A stretch of DNA of 64,000 nucleotides. It comes from Bdellovibrionia bacterium (GTDB taxonomy: Bacteria > Bdellovibrionota > Bdellovibrionia > Bdellovibrionales > JAGQZY01). The position numbers and the translations under genes are program-made. This document shows, one piece after another, positions 38,925 through 48,720 of the stretch; position 1 is the stretch's first letter; each line of letters opens with the position of its first letter. The DNA lies in NCBI GenBank assembly GCA_030424715.1, contig JAUHWH010000002.1, positions 441,437 to 505,436 on the forward strand, read 5' to 3'. A model generated the notes under the pieces. That model searched no databases, was not told the DNA's origin, and saw only the letters and a list, made by a program, of their open reading frames with translations.

Positions 38925-40211
38925 TCAATCGAGACAAAAATAATGGAAATCATACTCACCCTCTTGCAAAGCTTGATCAAAAACCACCATGTCTTTATCA
39001 ATGGTGTAACCCGGTAGTGATGCCGGGTTCTTCGCAAGAACTTCCAGATCAACCTTGCCGTCAACATCGATATCTTGTGGCACGCACTTCAGCTTGTAAG
39101 TGCGCTGCAGGCCCGCCACGCCTTGCCCTAATTGCTTTAACAATTCGCTGTAGTTTTTTGAGCAAATATCACCCACCAAACCACTGGTCTTCTTTGATAA
39201 GGCCTCGTATTTTAGTCCCATGGTCCGACCGGCACCGTCGAGACACGACTGTGTGTACGTGATGATTGAGTTAAACTGAAAAACCTTACCCGGACCCCAT
39301 GACTTCTTGACCAAGTCGATCAAATGGTCGCCATCATTTCTTTTGTAATCACGGGACTCATCTTCGTCAGAAACGAGTACCACCGCTAGTGAGGCATCAG
39401 AGCGAAAAAAACGATGGAGGTCTTGATCTTCCTTCGATCGATTTTTTAAGGAACGTTCGATGGCACGATAGGTCGCTCGAATGCCCTCTTCAATGTCCCA
39501 GCCAAGTTCTCTTCGTTTCACATGTTTTGCGAATAGCTTTTGCGCTTTCTCTTTGCCTAGGTCTGTCGTTAAAAAGGGAAGCCCCTCTTTAAAGGGATGC
39601 AGCCGACCATCACCCCACTCCTTGCGCGATCGAGGGTCGGTCGTAGTGATACCAATTTGCCAATCCATGCCGTCAATTTGGTCAATGAAATTTGCAAATC
39701 TTTTGCTGATTTGGGTCTGCTCGTACCACATAGAAGTTGAGTTATCGACTACAAACAGAACATCCGTCTTCGCCGGTTTGTTATCCACCTTGAGATTATC
39801 AAGGTGCCTCTTGAATCGATCAAAAACCACCCACTTTTCTCTGGCCTTGCCAAACAGATCTTTAATATCGGTCGCCACGACTTCAAATAGATGGTCGCCC
39901 ACTGGCAACCCCGACAGCTTCACGTGTCCGCTCTGCCCGTCACAATCGATGGCTTGTCCGTTAACAAAGCATTCGATTTTCGCAATGGCAAAGTCCCCGG
40001 GGATCACTTCAAAAAAGACCTCGGTCCGGAGATCGAGATGGTGATCACTTGGCGGTTGCACAATATTGACCACGGGCCCTTGAATCAAAGGTGTTCCTGG
40101 AGGTTGACCAAGACTGGTTTCATTCTCGGTGGCTCCATCAAAATTCACGGCCTGCTTACAACCCGAGAGGGTGATCAATACAAAAAGCAGAATGGATAGT
40201 CCTTGTTTCAC
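38925..40211 (-). CDS. VWA-domain lipoprotein
   Basis: LSGCKQA lipobox; DVLFVVDNSTSMWYEQTQISKRFANFI; VVLVSDEDES; C-terminal DMVVFDQALQEGEYDFHYFCLD. Confidence 0.88.
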   Translation of the reverse strand: MKQGLSILLFVLITLSGCKQAVNFDGATENETSLGQPPGTPLIQGPVVNIVQPPSDHHLDLRTEVFFEVIPGDFAIAKIECFVNGQAIDCDGQSGHVKLSGLPVGDHLFEVVATDIKDLFGKAREKWVVFDRFKRHLDNLKVDNKPAKTDVLFVVDNSTSMWYEQTQISKRFANFIDQIDGMDWQIGITTTDPRSRKEWGDGRLHPFKEGLPFLTTDLGKEKAQKLFAKHVKRRELGWDIEEGIRATYRAIERSLKNRSKEDQDLHRFFRSDASLAVVLVSDEDESRDYKRNDGDHLIDLVKKSWGPGKVFQFNSIITYTQSCLDGAGRTMGLKYEALSKKTSGLVGDICSKNYSELLKQLGQGVAGLQRTYKLKCVPQDIDVDGKVDLEVLAKNPASLPGYTIDKDMVVFDQALQEGEYDFHYFCLD

Positions 40212-40860
40212 AGCTTTCTCCTTAGAAGGCGTTCAACCCACTATTCGGAGTCCCCCACCAAGGCCCACAGACGCTAGACTAGCTTTCTAGACTAAAGAAG
40301 AGCGGTTCTGTCTCAAGACAAAACAGTCTTCCAGAGAAACTTCACGAACAACCAGTACTGATCAAGACTTCGACAGAAAACCAAAAATCGAAACGCTAGC
40401 AAGATTTGGGGATTAGAGAAGGAAGCATTCAAGAATAAAAAGAAGGGCCTTCGTTATGTCAATATCTTATCGAAAAGGTAAGGCGGTATATTCGGGCTAT
40501 ATCCGGCAAGAGATCCTGCGTCTCCGTATCAGGAGGTCAGGTGGCAACAGTCAATGTTTTCAAAAATTTGACTGACGCTATCGATTTTTTAGCTTTGCTC
40601 CAAAATGCCCGTCAAGAATGGATGGTTTGTCTTTTTCTTTAAAGGACGCCCCATGAGACCAGCGCAATTCCGTAGCGGCAGTGAACTTGCCACTGTTTTT
40701 CCTGGACTTCCCGACCCAACCGAACCCAACCGGATCCATCGAGCCCACCAGCTTTTTTAACTTTTTTGATTCCAACGAGCCGGTCGGGTCGGGTCCTTCG
40801 CTTCGCTCTGGACGACAGTTTTTCTGGCACACCTTGACATGATCGTTTCGAAGGGCCGTG

Positions 40861-41010
40861 TCCACTCATTGAAGAACCGTACTAAGTCTATCCACTCATT
40901 GAAGAGTCATACTACGCGTATCCACTCATTGAAGAGTCATACTACGCGTATTCACTCACTAAAGAGTCGTACTACGCGTATTTACTCATTTTAGAACCGT
41001 GCTCAGGAGT
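40861..41010. repeat. 30-bp tandem repeat array, about 5 units
   Basis: Unit TCCACTCATTGAAGAGTCATACTACGCGTA; two identical central units and diverged flanking units, exact 30-bp period. Confidence 0.9.
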
Positions 41011-41066
41011 AGAGAGGCGTAATTTTGGCTCTGGGTTTGCATTCTTTTGGGGGTATGGAGGACGTT

Positions 41067-42386
41067 ATGTGCTGTAAACCCAATAGAAGCCTTTTCACCT
41101 TTTTTCTTAGCTTTTTGCTGACGACAATTGTCACTGCTTGTGTGAAAAATGGCTCTAAAAATGAAGGAACCGAAGTCTCGCCCCTTATCACTTTTGAGGC
41201 GACAAGCTTGTCTTCTGCCGAAATCGATGGCAGCAGTGCCTTTAACATTTTGGCGAGCTCCCCCACCCCCTACCGCAAACTTGAGAAGACCTTTGATATT
41301 TCTGTCACCGACATTCGCGAATTCACGGTGAGCCAAGGCGAGATCAGCAATAAGGATTGTATCGCCGCGGGCCCCTTTCTCTACGCCTTCGCGATCACGG
41401 GTGGCGAGTGGGTCGACAAGCCCTTAAGATCCAATCAAAAACCCCTTCTCCTCACACCGGGGCAATACAGCCTGAAGGTCACAGTAGAAAATGGCAGTCT
41501 TTGTCGCGAGGTCTCCATGGCCGTAAAAATGCAATCCACCGCTCGGACAGACCTCACACTCACTCCCCAAGTAGACCGCGGCTACTCTTGCAAACTTATC
41601 GAGTCTCGAGGACAAACTCTGAACCAAACCCAGAGCATTATTCAAACCCAGCCTTTGCGAATCAAGCAGTACCAAAACCTTGATGTGGCCAACTACAGCG
41701 AAGCAACCCTGGTGGATTCAGAAACCCTTTGTGAACGTGAACTCGATGCCTCCATGGTCTGTACCGACTCTTTGGCTCCGGCAAAAGCCGATGAGTCACC
41801 CGCCTATGCTTCGCAACGACGCTGCACCATCAATGACGAGCCCACGCAACGTAGCGATGCCTCTCTGCAGATCAATCAAAAAGATCAAGCCACTGAGATT
41901 CTCTTTAACTGTCGCCATAAAAGAAAAGTCCTACATCTCACTATGAATCAATGTGATCTCCTATACGACATTGGGCATCCATGGCCACTCAAAGCTGACG
42001 TTAACCATATAGAGCTACGACGTCACCGCATACAAATTGGAATTTCTCCATTAGAAAACCTCTCACAACCCCTACCCGCGAATGTCTTTGTTACGTTGGC
42101 GACTCAGAACAGCTTAGGAGTCTACCAACCCATCGTTGAAAAATGGCACTGGGTGGATAGCAACCAAGTCAGCTCCGGTCATTTCAGCATTCAAGAAACT
42201 CGCCTGCGTCGCAAAGTTCTTGAAGCGGGCGTCGAGAATGTGAAGCTTGTTGTAAGCACTCGTCGCAACATGAGACACGGAGTTCTCAATATCAGCTTGC
42301 TAGGTTTTTGTTCAGGCCCCGACAACACGATAATTGAGAAACGCAACACCGAGGCGAATGACCTGTGCGAACAATTTCGACGTTAA
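41067..42386 (+). CDS. Lipoprotein of unknown function
   Basis: MCCKPNRSLFTFFLSFLLTTIVTACVKNG signal/lipobox; long ORF. Confidence 0.7.
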   Translation: MCCKPNRSLFTFFLSFLLTTIVTACVKNGSKNEGTEVSPLITFEATSLSSAEIDGSSAFNILASSPTPYRKLEKTFDISVTDIREFTVSQGEISNKDCIAAGPFLYAFAITGGEWVDKPLRSNQKPLLLTPGQYSLKVTVENGSLCREVSMAVKMQSTARTDLTLTPQVDRGYSCKLIESRGQTLNQTQSIIQTQPLRIKQYQNLDVANYSEATLVDSETLCERELDASMVCTDSLAPAKADESPAYASQRRCTINDEPTQRSDASLQINQKDQATEILFNCRHKRKVLHLTMNQCDLLYDIGHPWPLKADVNHIELRRHRIQIGISPLENLSQPLPANVFVTLATQNSLGVYQPIVEKWHWVDSNQVSSGHFSIQETRLRRKVLEAGVENVKLVVSTRRNMRHGVLNISLLGFCSGPDNTIIEKRNTEANDLCEQFRR

Positions 42387-42412
42387 ATTAACAAAGGTTC
42401 TCAAATTGTTAC

Positions 42413-42445
42413 GTAGAACTTTTTTGCGGATTCAAAAAGTTCTAC
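42413..42445. promoter_or_regulatory. Perfect AT-rich hairpin
   Basis: GTAGAACTTTTT - 9 nt loop - AAAAAGTTCTAC. Confidence 0.5.
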
Positions 42446-42522
42446 ACTCAAATCAACCCTAGTGTGTCCTCACTTGGCCCTCATCTTGCTTCTATAAACT
42501 ATATCAACAAAAGAGGGCAAAA

Positions 42523-42954
42523 ATGAAAAAACTAATTTTGGCAATTTTAGTACTAACAACAGCAAACATCGTATCCGCCGCTTCGGGGGCGAACACCTGT
42601 GCTGAGAAGCAAATGTTTCTCCGTGACATCTGTAAATCCCAAAAGCTGGATGGCAAAACAGCCAACTTCAGCCAATGTGCCAACGGATTCTCATATGAGA
42701 TTTCGACTGACGGAATCAATGTGGACTCTGACTTTGTCACCACCGACGTTCAGTGCAAGATGGTCGAAGTGCGCATGCAAGATGGCATTGAATCTCGCAC
42801 ATCCTACTTTGCCGCCGACAATCAAAAGGTTATTGTGTATCAACATGATAACGGATTAGCGAACGCTTATGTCTATGGCCTAACCGGCTACTATCACATC
42901 ACTCAGTTTGCCAGTGGCGACTCTATCTTTAACTTTCACAGTTTTGAAAACTAA
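42523..42954 (+). CDS. Small secreted protein
   Basis: Signal peptide MKKLILAILVLTTANIVSAASG; RBS-like purine tract upstream; followed by a terminator. Confidence 0.65.
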   Translation: MKKLILAILVLTTANIVSAASGANTCAEKQMFLRDICKSQKLDGKTANFSQCANGFSYEISTDGINVDSDFVTTDVQCKMVEVRMQDGIESRTSYFAADNQKVIVYQHDNGLANAYVYGLTGYYHITQFASGDSIFNFHSFEN

Positions 42955-42987
42955 TTTTTTAACAGCGCATTCTAGGGAATAAGGCTG

Positions 42988-43014
42988 AGCCACTCGTATG
43001 AGTGGCTTTTTTTT
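42988..43014. terminator. Intrinsic terminator
   Basis: AGCCACTC GTAT GAGTGGCT TTTTTTT between convergent genes. Confidence 0.85.
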
Positions 43015-43873
43015 ACAAACCCACCGGGTGCCAGATTGTTTTGGCTTCGGTAAAGGCAACAATGGGTGCTAGATCTTTCTGAGCGAAGTCCCAGGGCACC
43101 ACACGCTTCATATTTTCAACAGCCATTTCTTTGATGTCACCCCGCCTCGTCTCATCCGTGGACGCCAACAGTATCGACTGAATCTCCATATGTAAGGCCA
43201 TGTGAGAAGTCAGTTCATCAACATGACCAGACAACAGATTCACCACGCCCGCAGGGAGATCCGATGTCTTAAAGACCTCTCCAATCTCTGAGAGTAAGGT
43301 GGCCCCTGGCTCATCAAAGACGACAACAAGGGTATTGCCTGAGCAGATCACACTGGCGATCATTCCCATAAAGGTGGAAAAATCAAAAGGCTGATCATAA
43401 AGCATGGCCACAAGGCCCACCGGCTCTGGAGTTGTAAAATTATGGAAGGGCCCACTGACAGGATTCACTGAGGCCATCACCTGTGAATACTTATCGGCAA
43501 AGCCCGCATAGTAGACTAAGGCGTCAATAGCCCCATTCACTTCAGCGGAAGCTTGCTCGTTGCTCAACCCCTGGACTAGCATCCTGTTGGCCACAAACTC
43601 CTGCATTCGGCCTTCCAACATTTCGGCCATGCGGTAAAGAATCTGCGCTCGATTGTAGGCCGTCTTTTTGGCCCAGCCCGCCTGGGCCGACTGTGCCGCC
43701 GCAACGGCATTGCGAAGATCTTTGCGAGAGGCCTGACAAAGGTGGGTTAAGATATCGCCATCTTTCGTTTTCACAGGATAGCTACGCCCCGACTCAGTTC
43801 TCGGGAACTCACCATTGATAAAAAGTTTTGTGGTCTTGGCAATGTGTGCCCCACTCAGATTGATACCAGACAT
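43013..43873 (-). CDS. Truncated ALDH-superfamily protein lacking the catalytic Cys region
   Basis: LFINGEFPRTESGRSYPV...RAQILYRMAEMLEGR...GNTLVVV...LPAGVVNLLSG resemble the ALDH N-terminal fold; the protein ends before the catalytic Cys segment. Confidence 0.75.
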   Translation of the reverse strand: MSGINLSGAHIAKTTKLFINGEFPRTESGRSYPVKTKDGDILTHLCQASRKDLRNAVAAAQSAQAGWAKKTAYNRAQILYRMAEMLEGRMQEFVANRMLVQGLSNEQASAEVNGAIDALVYYAGFADKYSQVMASVNPVSGPFHNFTTPEPVGLVAMLYDQPFDFSTFMGMIASVICSGNTLVVVFDEPGATLLSEIGEVFKTSDLPAGVVNLLSGHVDELTSHMALHMEIQSILLASTDETRRGDIKEMAVENMKRVVPWDFAQKDLAPIVAFTEAKTIWHPVGL

Positions 43874-45426
43874 TACTGAACCTCCAGATACGGATAGAGA
43901 CCGTGACGACCACCTTCTCTGCCCCAGCCACTTTCGTTGTAGCCACCAAAGGGAGAACTAGGGTCAAATTTGTTGTAGGTGTTTGCCCAAATCACTCCGG
44001 CCTTCAAGCCGAGTGCGGTTTTTTGAATCTTAGAGGCTTTCTCTGACCAAACACCCGCAGCCAATCCATAAGGCGTGTCGTTGGCTTTTGCAATGGCCTC
44101 AGCCGGCGTTCGGAAGGTAGAGATCGCTAACACGGGACCGAACACCTCTTTACGAAAAACGGTGGCACTCGAGGCCACATGGTTAAAAAAGCATGGCTTA
44201 TGGTAAAATCCTCGACTGGGTGCTTCGGTGGCACTCGCTGAGAAGTAGTCCCAGCCCTCTTCTCTCGCGCCATTCACAAAATCGCGAATTTTCTCGAGCT
44301 CGCGGTGGGAGTTGATCGCACCAATATCCGTGTTTTTGTCCAGTGGGTTGCCAACACGAATTTTTTGCATGCGATCTTTCAACTTATCAGTGAACACTTG
44401 GGCAATGGATTCTTCCACTAGCAAACGGGAGCCCGCGCAACACACATGCCCTTGGTTAAAGAAAATCCCGTTGACCACACCTTCGATGGCTTGATCAATG
44501 GCGGCGTCTTCATAAACGATATGGGCGGACTTACCACCGAGCTCGAGAGTCAGGCGTTTGTTGGTTTTAGCGGTGGCTTTTGCGATCATCTTGCCCACTT
44601 GGGTTGAGCCAGTGAAAGCCACTTTGTTGATGTCCGGGTGATTCACCAAATGAGAGCCCGTAGCACCAGCACCAGTGACTATATTAACCACCCCCGGTGG
44701 AAGCCCCGACTGCTGAATCACTTCGGCCAGCAACAGTGCCGAAAGGGGCGTGGTCTCCGCTGGCTTTAAGACCACACAATTGCCTGCCGCCAAGGCCGGT
44801 GCAATTTTCCACGCTGCCATTAGCAAGGGAAAGTTCCAGGGGATCACCTGGGCCGCCACTCCAAGGGGTTGAACTTTCTTACCCGGAAAGGCAAAATCCA
44901 GTTTGTCGGCCCAACCGGCGTTGTAAAAAAAGTGGGCGGCGACCAAGGGAATGTCCACGTCACGGGACTCCTTGATGGGCTTACCGTTGTCAAGAGTCTC
45001 TAAAACAGCGAACTCACGGGCCCGCTCTTGAATCATACGAGCGATGCGAAACAAGTACTTGCCGCGCTCGGCCCCACTGATTTTTGACCAAGTGGTTTCA
45101 TAAGCCTTGCGGGCGGCCCGCACCGCCATATCCACATCTTTCGCCGAGGCTTCGGCCACTTCAGCCAGAACTTCACCATCGCCAGGGTTGATGGTCGGAA
45201 AGTAGCTGCCCTCAGTGGGCTCAACGAACTCGCCGTTGATAAACAAAGCATTTTTCGGTTGTATTTTCACGACATCCGTAGATTCAAGACTCTCAGAATA
45301 TTCAAATTGAAAGTTCTTGTGGGATTTTCTTTTTTTAGCCTCCACGATTTTTTTGTCGTGATGCTTTTTCTTGTCTTTATCTTTGTGCTTATTTTTTTCT
45401 TTTTTCTTTATCATTTTATCGAGCAT
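43873..45426 (-). CDS. Aldehyde dehydrogenase
   Basis: LTLELGGKSAHIVYED, FNQGHVCCAGSRLLVEE, QVIPWNFPLLMAAWKIAPALAAGN. Confidence 0.95.
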   Translation of the reverse strand: MLDKMIKKKEKNKHKDKDKKKHHDKKIVEAKKRKSHKNFQFEYSESLESTDVVKIQPKNALFINGEFVEPTEGSYFPTINPGDGEVLAEVAEASAKDVDMAVRAARKAYETTWSKISGAERGKYLFRIARMIQERAREFAVLETLDNGKPIKESRDVDIPLVAAHFFYNAGWADKLDFAFPGKKVQPLGVAAQVIPWNFPLLMAAWKIAPALAAGNCVVLKPAETTPLSALLLAEVIQQSGLPPGVVNIVTGAGATGSHLVNHPDINKVAFTGSTQVGKMIAKATAKTNKRLTLELGGKSAHIVYEDAAIDQAIEGVVNGIFFNQGHVCCAGSRLLVEESIAQVFTDKLKDRMQKIRVGNPLDKNTDIGAINSHRELEKIRDFVNGAREEGWDYFSASATEAPSRGFYHKPCFFNHVASSATVFRKEVFGPVLAISTFRTPAEAIAKANDTPYGLAAGVWSEKASKIQKTALGLKAGVIWANTYNKFDPSSPFGGYNESGWGREGGRHGLYPYLEVQ

Positions 45427-45436
45427 ATACTGACCC

Positions 45437-46399
45437 TTAATCTATTGAGAAAATTTTGTCGTAGTAGTAACGACCCGTCACCTGTTTGTAAATTTGCTTT
45501 AAAACGTCATTGAGTAAGCTGCTTGCTCCAAACCGAAACAGATCTGGTGTGAGCCACTCGGGCCCCAAAACTTCGTTGACCATACACAGATATTGAATGG
45601 CCATTTTGGAATCACGGATGCCACCAGCCGGTTTCATACCCACACGAACACCCGTACTTTGATAGTAGTCTTTGATCGCGTTGAGCATAACCAACGTCAC
45701 CGGCAATGTCGCCGCCGGAGTCACTTTTCCAGTGGATGTTTTAATAAAGTCAGCGCCGGCTAACATCGCCAAGTGCGACGCAAACTGAACTCGATCGTAA
45801 GTTAACAACTCGCCGGTTTCCAAAATCACCTTGAGGTGGGCGTCGCCACAGGCTTCTTTGATCTGGATAATCTCATCAAAGACGGTTTGGTAGTCTCCAC
45901 TTAAAAAAGCGCCACGGTTGATAACCATGTCGATTTCGTCGGCGCCATAAGAAACGGCTGCTCTAACATCCGCCAGCTTGATCTCAAGGGGCAACTGACC
46001 CGCCGGAAAAGCCGTGGCCACCGAAGCAATATGAATCGCTGTCCCCTGAAGGGCCTTGGCGGCATGGGGCACCATGCTGGGGTACACACAGACCGCTGCC
46101 ACCGAAGGCACCGCTCTTGCTTTGGGGTGTTTAGAAAAATCATGATCAATGCCAGAAGGCACCGGAAACTTGGCTTTGGCACACATCTGACGAACCCGCC
46201 CCGGTGTGTCGGCTCCCTCGAGAGTGGTTAGGTCGATCATGCTGATGATCGCGTACAGAGCGTCCAGCTTGCTTTCTTTTTTGATAGAACGTTTGGTAAA
46301 AAATGCGGCCCTCTCCTCAGCACCCACCTGATCAACAGGCTGGTAAGGAATGGGTATTTTTCGGCCACCGTGGCCAGTGACAAAGCGGTCATGGATCAT
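45437..46399 (-). CDS. deoC: Deoxyribose-phosphate aldolase
   Basis: DLTTLEGADTPGRVR, ADEIDMVINRGAFLSGD, LKVILETGELLT, GADFIKTSTGK, GVRVGMKPAGGIRD. Confidence 0.92.
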   Translation of the reverse strand: MIHDRFVTGHGGRKIPIPYQPVDQVGAEERAAFFTKRSIKKESKLDALYAIISMIDLTTLEGADTPGRVRQMCAKAKFPVPSGIDHDFSKHPKARAVPSVAAVCVYPSMVPHAAKALQGTAIHIASVATAFPAGQLPLEIKLADVRAAVSYGADEIDMVINRGAFLSGDYQTVFDEIIQIKEACGDAHLKVILETGELLTYDRVQFASHLAMLAGADFIKTSTGKVTPAATLPVTLVMLNAIKDYYQSTGVRVGMKPAGGIRDSKMAIQYLCMVNEVLGPEWLTPDLFRFGASSLLNDVLKQIYKQVTGRYYYDKIFSID

Positions 46400-46473
46400 G
46401 AAACAACCTCCCCGAAAAGTGCCCATCATTTAGCATTTCTGCCCGGGGAGGCCAATTTATTTTTTGTGAGAAG

Positions 46474-47115
46474 CTACAGGGTCTCGTAGAGCCTTGCCAG
46501 CGCGCGGTCGCTGAGATTTTCTAGCTGTAAGAGCTCGTCCACTTTGTTCTTTACCGAGGCCGTGTGATCAGCAAAGTTCTGCGCCTTTTGATCGTATATG
46601 ACCTGGGCTTCGTCCCGTTGTTTTTTTAACCGTCTACGATCGGCTAAAGCTTGAGCCAGCTGAGTTTCGGTGGCTTGAATCTCGCTATCGGGGGTTGGAC
46701 TTTGTTGTTTCAGTTTCTGCAACAGGTCTTGCAGGCCATTCACCACCTGATCTTGTTCGTCGTAGCTTTTTTGCCGGGCGCGCAACTCGCGGTTCGCCTC
46801 GCGCTTCTCTCGTTGATAGAGGACCTGCAAACGAATGTCTCGTTTCTCTTCTAAAAGATTTCGCAAAAAGGCTTTACTGTAGGTTCCGTTCTGCTGGTAA
46901 AAAAAACCATCGCTACTGTCCACGGTGCCTTCTTCTGATTCGGACTCGCCAGTCTCTGGCAAGGTCACCGGGTCGGATGCCTTACCCGGCTCTTCACAGG
47001 CTGTGACTTGGCGACAGTCCGCTTTCTGTGTTTGGCCCAAATCTCCCTCGTTAGACGAGCAGGCTGCCACAAGCAAACAGACGAAAAACAAACAACGAAT
47101 CGAGTACAACTTCAT
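46474..47115 (-). CDS. Coiled-coil lipoprotein
   Basis: LLVAACSSNEGD lipobox; long charged helical region. Confidence 0.7.
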   Translation of the reverse strand: MKLYSIRCLFFVCLLVAACSSNEGDLGQTQKADCRQVTACEEPGKASDPVTLPETGESESEEGTVDSSDGFFYQQNGTYSKAFLRNLLEEKRDIRLQVLYQREKREANRELRARQKSYDEQDQVVNGLQDLLQKLKQQSPTPDSEIQATETQLAQALADRRRLKKQRDEAQVIYDQKAQNFADHTASVKNKVDELLQLENLSDRALARLYETL

Positions 47116-47326
47116 GATTTCCTCCCTCTCTTGCCCCTCAATTTTATCACTCTTGAAAACAGGGTGACAGGGGAAAACTGCGAGATCAAAAACAAGGGCG
47201 GCTGGGATAACAAAACCAGACGGTTGCTAAAAGCAACACGCTCAATTGGCGACCCGTCCCCTAAATTGCTCAGCCATTTTTTACCACTAGGATTGCCACC
47301 TTCGTTTGACAGGGTTACCATGGGCC

Positions 47327-48640
47327 ATGCCCGATACAAAATCAGAACCGTTGCAACTGAGTTTTTTTGAAGCCCTTTTCAATCGAAGAATGTTGATCTG
47401 TTTGTTCAATGGTGCCAGCGCTGGCCTCCCCCTGTTCTATATTTACCAATTAATCCCCGGCTGGCTGCGATCCGAGAGTGTGGATTTAAAAACCATCGGT
47501 CTGTTTTCGTTGGTCGGGATTCCATACACCTGGAAGTTCTTATGGTCTCCACTGCTCGACTATTTTGAATTGCCATTTTTGGGTCTGCGCCGGGGGTGGA
47601 TGCTGGTCACCCAGGTGGGTTGCATGCTGACCATGTTCTCCATGGCTTTTTTTGACCCACAGATGGATGTGGCACTGATTGCCTACGCCGCAGCTACGCT
47701 GGCCTTTTTCTCGGCAAGTCAAGATGTGGTGCTGGACGCCTATCGCCGTGAACTCCTGGCGGAGCGTGAACTGGGCCTGGGAAACTCCATGTATATGAAT
47801 GGCTACCGCGCCATGGGGTTTATCCCCGGCGGGTTGGGTTTGATTCTCTCTGATTTCATCGCTTGGTCCTGGGTGCACTTTATTATCGGACTGTTTATGT
47901 TTATCGGAATTTTCAAGACCTCACTGATCAAAGAAGTCAGCCTTGCCGATCGACAGCTGCGCACCCTGCGACAATCCGTGGTGGATCCCTTAAAAGAGTT
48001 TTTCGAACGAGAAGGCAAAAAGGCCGCTCTGCTCTTTCTCAGTTTTTTGTTTCTCTATAAAATCGGCGACAATATGGCCACGGCCCTATCCACTCCTTTC
48101 TATATTGATGTCGGATTTAGCAACACGGTGATTGGTACCACCAACAAGATGGTGAGTTTTTGGTCCATGATGATCGGCTCTTTTATCGGAGGCGTCGGGA
48201 TCTACCGCTACGGTATCAACAAATGCCTGTGGATATTTGGTGTGGTCCAAATGGTGTCTATCTTTGGTTTCGCCGTGTTGAACGAAGTGGGCCCGGTGAT
48301 TTGGGTTTTGGCCACGGTGATCGCCTTTGAATACTTGGGTGTAGGACTGGGGGCCTCTGCTCTCACCGCCTTTATGGCTCGCGCCACCAACATGAATTTC
48401 ACGGCCACCCAATTTGCATTGTTCTCAAGCTTGATTGCCCTGCCTCGCACCTTTGCCAATGCCACCACCGGTTTTCTGATCGAGGGGGTATCAGCTAAAG
48501 ATGGATGGATGTATGACGCCTTCGGCACCCTGCCGGGCTTGGGATACACCCAGTTTTTTATCTTCTGTGGCTTTACGGCAGTACCCGGCATGCTGCTCTT
48601 GTTTTGGGTGGCCCCCTGGAATCAAAAAAACCCGTCTTAA
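47327..48640 (+). CDS. AmpG-like MFS transporter
   Basis: FNGASAGLPLFYIYQLIPGWLRSESVDLKTIGLFSLVGIPYTWKFLWSPLLD...ASQDVVLDAYRRELL. Confidence 0.85.
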   Translation: MPDTKSEPLQLSFFEALFNRRMLICLFNGASAGLPLFYIYQLIPGWLRSESVDLKTIGLFSLVGIPYTWKFLWSPLLDYFELPFLGLRRGWMLVTQVGCMLTMFSMAFFDPQMDVALIAYAAATLAFFSASQDVVLDAYRRELLAERELGLGNSMYMNGYRAMGFIPGGLGLILSDFIAWSWVHFIIGLFMFIGIFKTSLIKEVSLADRQLRTLRQSVVDPLKEFFEREGKKAALLFLSFLFLYKIGDNMATALSTPFYIDVGFSNTVIGTTNKMVSFWSMMIGSFIGGVGIYRYGINKCLWIFGVVQMVSIFGFAVLNEVGPVIWVLATVIAFEYLGVGLGASALTAFMARATNMNFTATQFALFSSLIALPRTFANATTGFLIEGVSAKDGWMYDAFGTLPGLGYTQFFIFCGFTAVPGMLLLFWVAPWNQKNPS

Positions 48641-48651
48641 AAAACGGGTTT
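48628..48651 (+). terminator. Intrinsic terminator overlapping the stop codon
   Basis: AAACCCGT CTTAAAAA ACGGGTTT. Confidence 0.65.
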
Positions 48652-48720
48652 CTCAAAAACATTAAAAAACTCAAGCGCGACTCGCCCGCTCACTAACAGC
48701 GAGGTCTTCTTTCTCAAACT

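Noticed and set aside
40861-41010. CRISPR array
   Set aside because: The 30-bp units are contiguous with no unique spacers and no cas genes nearby.
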